Positions 45,069-55,451 of a DNA stretch of 64,000 bases are shown here, piece by piece. The notes beneath the pieces were generated by a model. The model saw only the letters and a list, made by a program, of their open reading frames with translations, had not been told where the DNA came from and ran no database searches. How positions within the stretch are numbered: position 1 is the stretch's first letter; every line of letters starts with the position of its first letter. The position numbers and the translations under genes are program-made. Origin of the DNA: Thalassia testudinum (lineage: Eukaryota > Streptophyta > Magnoliopsida > Alismatales > Hydrocharitaceae); the NCBI GenBank assembly GCA_037157565.1, contig JAZHRO010000054.1, positions 16,785,501 to 16,849,500 on the forward strand, written 5' to 3'.

Positions 45069-48000
45069 TCAAGCTCGAATCACGAGTTCATAAACATTGT
45101 TGTTTTCTCCGCTGATCCGCTTCAGCATCTCAAAGCTCTTCCTACTTCCCAGGAAATCTATCCGCTTAAATGGCACAAAACCACAATCTATCGATTCTTT
45201 ACCGGCGAAAAGGGATCTGAGACGATCCCCATGTCTTGAATCTGTGTGGAGTGCTACAGCTACCTCATCTGCGGTCATGTTTTCCTGAAAAGAGAAATTC
45301 ACAAGTGCCATAGTTACCACCGTGAAAACCAGACAGTTGCTTCAAATACCTCAATTTTGCACTCCTCACAACCTCAGACACTTGATCATGGTGTGAACGC
45401 TCAAGTTGGTATTACAATTCTTTTTTTGAGTAATGCTGACAAAAAAAATCTTACAAGTAACTTCGAAATTTCCTTGATGCTTTTGCTTGACAAAGCTCAG
45501 GAACATATTGCACACCTGGTAAAAGTTGTAGATGTGATCTAACAACTGGATGCAGGAAAAGCCGCCCTCCCTGAAGAATGTCCTTGAGGAAGGCCCCAGC
45601 TCCCCGAACCGATCAATTGGGAACAATATCGTGAGAAAATGACATCTAAACACTATGTCCAACTTGTCACTGAAAAATAAAAGAGCTCGGAGGCACTGGT
45701 GAGACAGCCCACTTAATAGGATCAAATAGACGACAAAACGTAACGTTTAAGAGGTCACCTTTCTTTCAGAGTCCGAACTTGATTTTCAACAGATACCACA
45801 GTCTCTATTTCATCAGCCTGATGGCTTGCAGCATCTTCAGGAATACAGGATTCTCTATAAATACCAGCTGAAGTAGTGGGCTCTGATATACACCAGCATA
45901 TTGAATCCAATAGCTTATTGGGTGTAATTGGAAGGAGTGGCATCTGACAAGACTATATAGATCAAGTGCTGAGTTAATCTCCTTGTGGAAAAGCACTTAT
46001 CCAGTATGTCTTCTTATGAAAAAAGCATCTCTACTGTTGCTAACTTCCAAATGACGTGAAAGGCAATTTGTGCAAAAAACAAACCAGCGTTCAGAAAATT
46101 GTAAAATAAAGTCTGCCTTTTTTATTCCAAGGATGGACCCAGTGCAAGGAAATGTTTCAACTGACTGAACACGAGGGCAAGTACAGAAAAATAATAGGAA
46201 ATTAATAAAACTGGCACACGAGAGTTGTCTACAAGAAATTGCAGATATAGAAATTCCAGCAGCATAAGAATTGAAATAGAGCCCATACTCGATTTATCTT
46301 GGGAGTGATTTTTGCAAGGAAGGTCGATCTTTTGTGTGGATTTGTGGATTTTTCAACAAATTGGGCTTCCATGAATATGTTTTGGTAAAATGGTTTGAAT
46401 TCCAAACAAGGAAAGGCTAGCTCCATTTCAAATTTGGATCCTCGAAACTCATGTTTGAATATACTGAAAACCAGACATCATTTTATTTATTTATTTGTTT
46501 ATTTAATACAAATTTCAAAATCTGGGGCTATTTTGAAGTGGCAGACTTTTAAAAAATAGGCTTGAGATGATATTTGAAAAATCAGAATTTCGGAAAATCA
46601 GAGTCTCTGGGAACCACTTCTATGCAAAGGCTAAGCATGTATATATGCACAGTTTCCTTCAGATAAATCACAAAATGTGGAAGTTACGAGTTGCAACCCT
46701 TTGCAGAAATCACAAAAGAGTACTATGCTATAAGAAACTTCGTTGATATTTTTCCCATTTTGCAGAATGTGAAACCATAAAAGGCACAGAATAAATAGGA
46801 AATTCATGGTAGATTACTTACTTGCATACGACGCAAGCGGCGGCTCCGAACACCCATTTTCGCCAAATCAACTGTTTTCCTTCTCTCTTCAACAGTGTCT
46901 TGAACATTTCTCTTGATCAGAGGATCTCTAAAATTTGCAGGTGCTTCGTGATTATTCTGCCAATTCATTCAACAAGCTCAGGTAGAAGCGTATAACATTT
47001 TAATGAATAATTTCCAAGAAAGATAAACCGGTTTCCAACGAGTATACATTACCAGCTTTGTCATGATAGTCATACCTAATGAGTTTTTCAAATTTTAGCA
47101 GAAGATATTTAGTAAAAAGTTTTGGTTCAGAATGCTCATTTAAAGTAACAACAACCTCAATCTCGACCTTTCCAAAAAAAAAACAACCCCAATCTCTAAG
47201 TGGGTACTACATACTGGCAAGCAAGAACGATTTTTTTTGTCTTTTTTAACAATCTGAGATCAAAAAACTTCTCCTTGCTAGGCTATAACGTCTTGATGTA
47301 GCACTATTGTGAAATTACATGAAGTCAATGAATGATGCCTTCAACAAAATCAAAATGTAGTTAAACGACTATTTGAGAGAATAAAGCAACGTTTTCTTTT
47401 TGTTAGAACAAAAAATTAGAAATCAACAGAACTTAAAGAGCAAGCTCCCTGCTTCCTAAACCAAACAGTATCATATAGGGCACTCTGATGATGCTGACTG
47501 TCACCACTTCCAGATAACTAACCTTGGCATTTTCAAGGACCACAGCTAGCTCCCTAGCAATATCAATCGACAAATGCATGAGTCTCTGCCGATGCTTCTC
47601 CCTTAAACTTTTCAAAATCCATGATGGCTGAAATGCTTAGAACAGTGTCACAGACCACATACAAATCATATTTGAGTAAAAATACAAGGATCACCCATCT
47701 ATAGGCCTCCCCTTACTAGAGCCCCGGTCTAGAAATGTAAGTAAAATGCTGATGCATGATCCCCAAGAATCATTTAAATGATCCCAATGCCAAATGACTT
47801 ACGGTTACAATATGGCCAGCATGGCCAACATATTTCTGTACTTGAGATCCTTCACAGACTACATAAGTTGCACAGCAACCAGCGAACCACCAGTCCAAAA
47901 CTCCTGCACTTTCGCCAACCAGTGCATCTACAATCTAAGGAGAAGCCAAGCTCTTACATAAGCAAATACAGGAAATTCAGCTAATTATGCTATAAATGCC

Positions 48001-49353
48001 AATTGGATCATGCCTTCCTCCTCAGTTCAGCTGGAACATGTGGATCTACATAGACATAGTCGTTCAGAAAAAAAGGTCCTCTACTCATTGTCCTCGGTTC
48101 TCTCCCAGCGAAGTTGACGCTAGATTGCCCACCGGAAGGCCTGCCCTCTTTGTAAAGCGGAGCGGGAAGGCAAGACCTCTCCGCAGCGCTATCATCACCG
48201 GCAAGCCTGTTCAGCTCCATCAAAGGCAAAGGGCTCTCCCCATTATGCTTCACACCATAGAGGGATTCATTCATCCTCGCTACAGACAGAAGAGATACAT
48301 AAGCCAGCCAGCCACACAAACAGATCAAAGGACAAACATGAGACGCCAGTTTCTTTCTTCACAGCTCACTCAGTCTAGACAACAGAAAGAAAGGGAATCG
48401 AAAACCAACCTTTCCTCTTCACGCTGTCAAGAAACCATCCCAGGGTAACTACAAAGAGGCCATTTTTAGCCCCATGCTTCAGCGCGTGCTCGAATTTTCG
48501 ACCTCTGTAACTGTGAATTCCATCCCAGAGTCAAGAAGGCAAATACATTCTTCCTCCTTTCGAGAGACAGATAGTAACTCATATATCATCCATACATATA
48601 AACTAGTCAGACAGACAGCTGCTCCGGTCCAAAAGAACAACATAAAATGCTATAGATTGAGGAGACGAGAGGGATCCAAGGGCTAGTTTACTTGAAGGGT
48701 AATAAAACTGATGTTAACCCTCATTTCTATTTACTTGCGGAGGGATGTTAACACAAATTTCTGTTTACTTGAATTGGAGTTAAGTTATGGATGCTAACAC
48801 TAGTTTCTGAGGAGTAGGATGTAGGTGCAGGGAAGTCACAAAGTTAATACCCGTTTCACTAACACCCTTTAGAACTGGTGTTAGCAAAACCAGTGCTAAG
48901 GATTCTTAACCCGAGTTTTCACCATACGGATTAACTTCTTAAGTAAACTAGTCCTAAAAGGATATCTGGACGATGAGGTGAGTGCATTGCGGATGCAAGC
49001 TCGGGCTGTACTCCCCGCCCAACCTCCGCGTCGCGTCCATAACCTTCTTCCTTGCCTCTGCACAAAGATGGTCACAACTCCTTCAAGTTTCAACAACATA
49101 GAATCATAGATGATAGAATCAACTCTAAACCAATCTTTGCAGCCATCATTCAATCACAACACCAACCAACGCGGATAAAGACGCGACCTTTGGAGAGGCC
49201 GGTGACGCAGACGACGAGGCCCGCGAAGGGCCGGACCGAGGACTGGGACATGTGGGAGCTGCTCCGGGAGGGGGCCTTCGCGGGGATCCCTACTAGAAGC
49301 GTCGAGCAGCCCTTGCTGTCCACCACCTCAACCCTACTACGCTGCCACGACAT
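45069..49353 (-). CDS. BRCT-domain DNA-repair-type protein (10 exons, 517 aa)
   Basis: Exons on the minus strand: 49353-49188, 49057-48966, 48512-48410, 48279-48014, 47934-47803, 47627-47523, 46956-46822, 45943-45759, 45669-45516 and 45284-45069; every join keeps frame. First BRCT domain about residues 41-120: FAGLVVCVTGLSK, GGEYSPSLHPQCTHLIVQ, GRKFEHALKHG and TLGWFLDSV. A second BRCT-like domain at about 185-285 has WWFAGCCATYVVCEG and VTPSWILKSLREKH. A basic segment RSRRLRRMQ follows. A conserved C-terminal domain has VFRCHFLTILFPIDRFGELG and HTDSRHGDRL...FVPFKRIDFLGSRKSFEML. BRCT proteins bind phosphorylated partners in the nuclear DNA-damage response; that role is from family knowledge. 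The relation to TopBP1-like plant BRCT proteins is probable, the exact orthologue unsure. The start is the first in-frame ATG after an in-frame TGA. Introns are GT-AG except intron 2 (AT-AC) and intron 4 (GC-AG). Confidence 0.9.
47935..48013 (-). other. GC-AG intron (intron 4) of the BRCT gene
   Basis: A 79-bp intron with donor GAGGAAG|GCATGA and acceptor CTCCTTAG|ATTGTAG. The join is phase 0 and gives AELRRK followed by IVDALVG. No GT nearby would keep frame and sequence. GC donors with strong AAG upstream are a known minor class spliced by the major spliceosome. Confidence 0.8.
48513..48965 (-). other. U12-type AT-AC intron (intron 2) of the BRCT gene
   Basis: The donor after CAG is ATATCCTTTT, a perfect match to the U12 AT-AC consensus. 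The acceptor is GGAATTCAC|AGTTACAG at 48513/48512. A branch-like CTTCTTGAC (48530-48538) places the branch A 18 nt before the intron end. Only this junction gives an open, conserved join: THLIVQ then SYRGRKFEHALKHG, phase 0. A GT-AG reading meets the in-frame TAG immediately after ISF. A 275-bp MITE occupies most of the first half. Confidence 0.88.
48680..48954. mobile_element. MITE in the U12 intron (PIF/Harbinger-like)
   Basis: Terminal inverted repeats are GGGCTAGTTTACTT (left) and GGACTAGTTTACTT (right, as reverse complement). Flanks are CAA and TAA, compatible with a mutated TAA TSD. Inside are several GTTAAC/TTACTTG-like words. On the gene strand its end lies 10-11 nt inside the intron, just past the intact donor ATATCCTTTT. 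Superfamily assignment is tentative. Confidence 0.7.
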
Positions 49354-49408
49354 TGGTCGCGCTCGGGAACCCGCCGCGAGGGCCTTCTCCGCCGCCGATG
49401 GACTCCAT
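49337..49408 (-). CDS. Upstream ORF overlapping the BRCT start codon
   Basis: Minus-strand ATG at 49408 opens MESIGGGEGPRGG... for 23 codons and stops at TAG, 17 bases past the first base of the main ATG (49353) in another frame. Its context (CTGATGG, G at +4) is reasonable. If in the leader it could lower translation of the BRCT protein. It might also be chance in GC-rich DNA. Confidence 0.35.
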   Translation of the reverse strand: MESIGGGEGPRGGFPSATNVVAA

Positions 49409-49800
49409 CAGCGGAGAGCGGCGTGATCTGGTGGAGGTAAGCTCACCGGAGGGGAACTGCACCTTCGAAAGATCACGAGGAGTTGCTTGGTTTCCGAAAA
49501 ACTTAAAAAGTTGTTAATTATTGAGAAAAACATATGCAATGAGAAGTGCATGAGATCAGAGAGTAAAATGGATTACTTCGGAGAAGAGATCATTTGACGG
49601 AATCCCTTTCGGGGAGAAAAGAGAGTGAGGGCGATTTCGAGGGCGGAAGGTTGGCGGTTGCCGCTGTGACGGTGATGGAGGGGAAGAGTTGGAAGCGGCG
49701 GTGTGAGAGGAGAGCTCGTGAACGGATGAGAAGGCAGGGGAAGTTGTAGGAAAACTGAGGGGTTTCTAAGATGCCTAAGAGCAGAGAACACGCAAATTCG
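49409..49800 (-). promoter_or_regulatory. Upstream region of the BRCT gene
   Basis: Includes the likely leader and promoter on the minus strand. A 72-codon open frame at 49573-49791 is proline- and serine-rich with no known domain and is probably chance. No TATA box can be assigned. Confidence 0.4.
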
Positions 49801-50156
49801 TATTTTATACGGTGTTAAAAATGTGAGTTAACTTCGTAATTGATATTTAATATAAATAAATAAAAACAATATAAGATTTATTACTTAACGATCACTTTAA
49901 TCTTTTAAAAAATCACATCACTTTAATATACATATGATAAATAATTTTACATTAGTGATAAATTATTTTATATCGATAATAAATTATTTTAAAGTATTTT
50001 TATATCGATGTAATTTTATTTTACATCTGTAATAAATTATTCTAAGGGTAATTTCACTTATCTAAAATGATTTTATACCTGTGTAAAGTGATTTTGACTT
50101 ATAAATTTAGAATTTAAGGTTTAAATTTATGGAAAGTGATTTCACGTATGAGAATT

Positions 50157-50216
50157 GATTTTTCACCTTAGAGTTTAGGTTTAGTAAAAAAATCTTAAAC
50201 TCTAAGGTGAAAAATC
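50157..50216. repeat. Perfect 21-bp inverted repeat (hairpin)
   Basis: Arms 50157-50177 and 50196-50216 are exact reverse complements (GATTTTTCACCTTAGAG... with ...CTCTAAGGTGAAAAATC) with an 18-nt spacer. Outer sequence such as ATGAGAA (50149-50155) and TTCTCAT also pairs, so the fold may extend over about 100 bp. Confidence 0.9.
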
Positions 50217-50310
50217 ATCTTTCAAATATAAAATCACTTCTCATACATGAAGAAATACTTTAAATTTAATTTTACATTGGTACAAAATAGTTCAAAGTAA
50301 GAGTGCATTG

Positions 50311-50389
50311 GTGTAATCTTACTTTACACCTGTGTAAAATTATTTTAAAGGTGCAAGTGATTTTACACAGGTGCAAAATAAGATTACAC
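50311..50389. repeat. 31-bp imperfect inverted repeat
   Basis: Arms 50311-50341 (GTGTAATCTTACTTTACACC...) and 50359-50389 (...GGTGCAAAATAAGATTACAC) pair with a few mismatches around a 17-nt loop. It lies 95 bp from the 21-bp hairpin and shares its AAAATCAC vocabulary. Confidence 0.85.
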
Positions 50390-53300
50390 TCGTGCAAAAT
50401 GATTCTAAAGGTAATTTAAGTGGTTTGCATTTATACCAAAGTGCTTTGTTAATTTCAACAGTAGTAGACCTCACCATATGTAACATTTTTTTTGCATAAA
50501 AAGAAAGGATACAATTTTAGACCATGTTTACGCTATTATATGTCAACTTTTATGTTTTCCAACCTATATCCTTCTACGATAATAAAAGGACATGAAACCC
50601 ACCATGCTTTAGGATAGATGGGTCTCTTGTGCAAAATGCACAACCTTAATTCTGAGAGCAAAATGCCTTAACATTAAGGTTCTACTGGAATGATTTTTAA
50701 GGGGAGATTGTGGTATGGTAAATTTCAATCCCATCTTAACTTTGGTAGCTCATTAATTAAGCCACGAGTGAAAAGCTCAAATCAATGAATAGTTGATGCT
50801 ATCATCGATGAGAACATTCTGAAGTCCCCACCACTCGACATTTGTGCATAATATACTTAGCGGGATGATAAGTAGCCTTACGTTACTAATATAGAAAAAT
50901 CTGGATAGAAACATCTGCAACTACGTGGTGCAAAAATACTCCCATGCAGACTCATAAATGTATCCATCCGTCCATCAAAAATAGCACCTAGGAAGATATT
51001 TTGAACCTAAAAATATACTATGCTAAATGCCATCAATTGAATGGTTTTAAAAGAGTCACGGCAAAAGGGAGCAGAAACGTGAATAAGAACCGATGGCCGT
51101 TTATTGAAACCATTGTAACGTAGATTGGATTTGAAGCAGAAAGGACAGCTAAAGACCCCAAGAAATTAACTAAACAGGGATCTATGCGCTCATGCAAAGG
51201 GACAGAGACACGTCGCGGTTTGGTGGCCCAACTTTAACAACAGCGCGTGTACAGGAAGGGTCAACAACCCTCGACCTCGAGAGAAAACTTCCACGCTCAG
51301 CCAATGTTTCTGCGTGACTTAATACGTCTCTCGGGTTTCAGCAACTTTGGAATCCGAGTACATATTTGTTGATCGGTTGCCATTTTATATTTGTTTTTTT
51401 GTGACTCAAGTTTCTCAACTATTTCATAATCCTTTTGCAGTTGACTCTCATTTTCATTTGGGTGCGGTGCAAAGGTAAAGACGTAAATAGTGATACATTT
51501 TGCAACATAAGAAGGTGAAGATAATTAAGAAGAATAAATTAAAAAGTAAAGTTCACTTCATTTATTATTTTTAGATAAAAAAATATAAGTATTACCATGT
51601 GGTGAAATCATTACCACTTAAAAAAGATATCATTATTTCTAAACAAAAAATATATATGTATTGATATAAAATCAAAAAACATCGATGAAAAATCAAAATT
51701 TATGAATGTAATGATTTTGTAATGATGAAAAATGATGAAAATCACCTTCAAAATCATTTATCTTGATGCAAAATCATGAAAATTATCTTAAAAATATTTT
51801 TACATCAATGTAAAATCACTAAAATCATATTCAAAATTATTTTACACTGATATAAAATTATAAAAAATTATGTTCAAAATTATTTTGTAATGATATTAAA
51901 TCATAAGTTATACTTCAAAATCATTTTCTATAGCTACAAAATTATCAAAAATTACATTTAAAATTATTTTTTATTGATAAAAATAATTTTAAATTATATC
52001 TTTACATCGATATATTTTAATTTAAAATAAAAAAATAACTCTACATCAATTAAATCACAAAATAGGGATACCTTATTAAATGCGGTGAGAATTATCATGT
52101 AACACAATTTACTTTACTTTTAAATTTTTTTAAATAAAATTTCAGCTCTATCGTGGGAACTACGTATACCACAGTCGTACGTTGTGAAACAAGTCAGATT
52201 CTACGTTCTTATACATTTTAACTTTTTTTTCATTTTACGATTGGTACGGATGACAGTCGATAAGATCGTTTCAGAAGAAAAAACTTAGAATTACCCGCGA
52301 GTGGGCAATGATACATGTGTACATATATAACTTTGTCCATAGATTTAGACATAAGATCTTATGCGGACTACGACGTGGCATAGCAGATATCCTGTCGTAT
52401 TGATATGGTGTATACATGATATTGATGTATCATGGTCGACGTGATCCATTATTTTAAAGAAAAAGATATGAAATATGACACGGTAGACAAGTTAAGTGAA
52501 CGTGGCATGACGTTGGCCGGCATGACATACGAGCTGTATACATAATGATATACAAAGGTGTGTCTCTCAATTATTTTTCTTTATCTAAGGTGTCAAATTC
52601 CAACCTCGTGTACCCATAAATATCTAATTACTTTATGGGGATTTTCACTAATAAGCCCTTATGGCTATTTGATTTTAATGTACCTGCCTTATATTTATCT
52701 CATTTCTAAGGAAGAATGATTTTATAGGGTTAGTTTACCGTGCGAGTTAGTTAATCTGTGTTACCAAACTTACAATAGGGAACAGGTTAACTTTTGTTTG
52801 TGTTTACTGAATGATAGTTAAGAAGTTGGGTTATCCTGTGATGTGACAGGAGGGTGTTTACTTGGGAACAGAGGTTAGAATGGAGGGTAAAGTGACAAAA
52901 GACATGTTTATCCTTGGGATGGTAGGTATGTTAGTTGAGATTATTTTATATTTAAATAATAATATTTTAAATAGTAAGGTTAAATGGTAATTAAAAAAGA
53001 AAATTAAGTTGTATAAGAGAATTTAACAATAACAAATTAACAAATGAACCAAATAACTTCTAGAAACTGATATCAGAAACAAGCCAAAAGTTAGTAAGCT
53101 AATATATGGTGTTGGACTAGAAGCATTACCAAATTAAAAAGGTGGACTCTTTTACCTATTAGCTTTTCAATTTGTACGGTTCTAATGATCATAATTACAA
53201 TGCTGACAGTAAACCTTTCAACGAGATGTCTTTTAAGTTTTACCATATTGTGATTATTTCAAATAAATATGGGTAGATCAGACCCATATTATCAGTATTT

Positions 53301-54029
53301 AGGTTCTCTATATATGTAAAAGTTGAAGTATATTAGTAAGCTTCATGCTTCTACCATGACTTCTCGATGTCAGATTTTATTTATGCTATTTCAGCTACCA
53401 TCTGCTGCTTCTTGATCAGGCTCAATTTTTTATTTACTAAATCTACCTATAAATTCATTAGTAGACTAGTATTACTTAGTTAATGATAGATTTTCCATGC
53501 TCCTTCCTGAAATATACTTTACCAGAGCCCATCTCTGGTAACATCATTTTAGTGATTTCCAGAAACCTACATGAGTTGGTTCAATTCCAGCCTAACTAGA
53601 ATCTAACAGGCATGATAATCCAATTGATGTCATATATGCACTTTCAGAAAGCCCAACAACAGAAACAGGTAGTTTGTCTCGCTATCAGAACCATTTCCAT
53701 GTTACTATCTTTCATCTTTGGATATCCACTTCTCGGACAGAGTCTCCCAACTATATATATTGAAAAATAGATTTGTTGTCCATAAATACTAGGAAAATAT
53801 TGATTTTATTCCACTCACAAGTCCCTGATTAAGATATCACCATGTCATCATTCTTCCGGTTATTGGGAAAACTAGTATCTTGAGAATAATCTCCTGCTAG
53901 GCATCGGTATCATTACAACAATGCTAAGTCACAAATCAATTGATCACAAGACATCAACTTTCTAAATCGACGTTTAGTACTCAAGCATGAGCATCTTATT
54001 CCAAAATCAATACAACTGAGATTAAACAC

Positions 54030-55110
54030 GAAATTGCAGGCTGCCAAAGGTAACAGTTTGGCATGAATAACCAGTTACGGGCCAAAGAAACAATCTTTCC
54101 ACTCCAGAAACACCAGATTTCGCCAAAACACCAACTGACTCAAATACCCACATCAGAAAATCCATAAAAATTGATAAACACAGAGGACTACTATTTGATA
54201 ATTTGGGCTTTAACTCCAAAAAAAAACTTGGGCTTAAGCCATGAGGACTTATATCCAATAATTTATCAAGGTAGTTTTCCACAGTTAAGTTAAGGTCTAA
54301 ACCAGGTCAAATAAACAAACATGAAACAAGCGCAACCATTTTATCTTAAAACAGTACAGTTAATCTTAACCACTAGAGTGGAGGCTGCTAAAGATAACAA
54401 CTTTAAAGAAAACAACCAAAGGAACGATCTTCCCACTCCAAAAACACCAGAATTCACCAGAGCACCATCCAACTCAAGTACCCGCATCAAAAAAGATCCA
54501 CAAGAATCCAACATCGATCAAATAAGCACCACCATTTTATTCTAAATCAATGAGGTCAAAATTACCGACTTAATCCTAAGCTTCCAAAGGTAACAACTTT
54601 GTCGTGAACAACCCACATAGTACAGGCCAAAGAAACAACCTTTCCACTCCAGAAACACCAGATTTCACCAGATCACCATCTAACTCAAGTACATACATCT
54701 AAAAAGATCCATAAGAATCCAACATCGATCAAATAAACCCAACCATTTTACTCCAATTAGTACAGTCGAAATTACCCACTCAATTCAAAGCTTCCAGAGG
54801 TGACAACTTTGTCGTGAACAACCAGTTAGTACAGGTCAAAGAAACAACCTATCCACTCCAAAAGCACTAGGTTCCCCCATAACTCCATCCAACACAAGTG
54901 CCCTCATCAAGAAAGATCCACAAGAATCGAATGCTGACCGAATAAGCACAACCATTTCATTACCCACTTAATCCTAAGCTTCCAAAGTCGATAACCTTCC
55001 CCTGAACAGCCGGTTAGTACAGGCCAAAGAAACGACCTTTCCATTCCAGAAACACCGGATTTCACCCGAATATCAGAAATCACAAGCACCCACATCGAGA
55101 AGTCCACCGC
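54030..55110. repeat. Five-copy tandem array of a ~200-bp unit
   Basis: The block CCAAAGAAACAAYCTTTCCACTCC-AGAAACACC recurs near 54082, 54415, 54627, 54835 and 55023. Other shared words keep order: CTTCCAAAGGTAACAACTTTG, CAACTCAAGTACCC and AAGATCCACAAGAATC. Spacings are 333, 212, 208 and 188 bp, so the first interval holds a degraded extra piece. On the minus strand several units read KSGVSGxERxFLWPV, which probably reflects shared descent, not coding. Confidence 0.88.
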
Positions 55111-55168
55111 CAAAAGGAAAGAAAGAAAGAAAATCGAACAAGAGGTAGACTTGACGGGGGCAACTCAC

Positions 55169-55451
55169 CATCAGCAGCCATGGCGAGAACAGGGGAGGCC
55201 TTGTAGGCCCTCTCATCGGAGATGGGCGCCCAGTGCTTTGACCTCAGGCGGAAGCCCCTAAGGAACTCCGACCTCTGGGAGGGGAGTGGGCGGCGGCGGG
55301 CTGTGGAGATAGGGAGGTGCCGTGGAGCCTTTCGGAAGGGGAAGGTCGCCCGGAGAGAGGCCGGAGCGGGAACTCTCGATGTGGGTGCTTGTGGCAAATA
55401 ACTTCCTCGTACCAATCAGAGGAGGGCGGTGACACTCGACGAGGGGGCCAT
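55169..55451 (-). pseudogene. Transit-peptide-like first exon with an in-frame TGA
   Basis: On the minus strand ATG at 55451 reads MAPSSSVTALL, then TGA (55418-55416). The same frame continues LVRGSYLPQAPTSRVPAP, then an Arg/Ser/Pro-rich stretch (FPFRKAPRHL, STARRRPLPSQRSEFLRG), RSKHWAPISDERAYKAS and PVLAMAAD. It ends in a good donor GATG|GTGAGT at 55169/55168. The composition (hydroxylated and basic, few acidic residues, alanine after Met) is that of a plastid transit peptide. I do not recognise the protein, and no downstream exon was found. Either the TGA is a nonsense change making this a relic, or the real start lies in another exon. CT-rich leader-like sequence lies upstream (about 55470-55500). 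Confidence 0.5.

Larger units (their letters stand above)
49801..54019. other. AT-rich intergenic DNA
   Basis: No gene is seen. Two stretches (about 49.8-50.45 and 51.5-52.1 kb) are dominated by AAAATNATTTTACATCGATGTAA-like degenerate words forming local inverted repeats. The rest holds short ORFs without domains. Around 52.73-52.88 kb, TTAGTTTACCGTG and GTTTACTTGGGAAC suggest a decayed MITE related to the one at 48.7 kb, but no TSD could be read. Confidence 0.55.

Noticed and set aside
48951..48966. Truncation of the BRCT protein at ISF-stop
   Set aside because: The apparent stop lies in the U12 intron. The AT-AC junction restores the frame and the conserved sequence.
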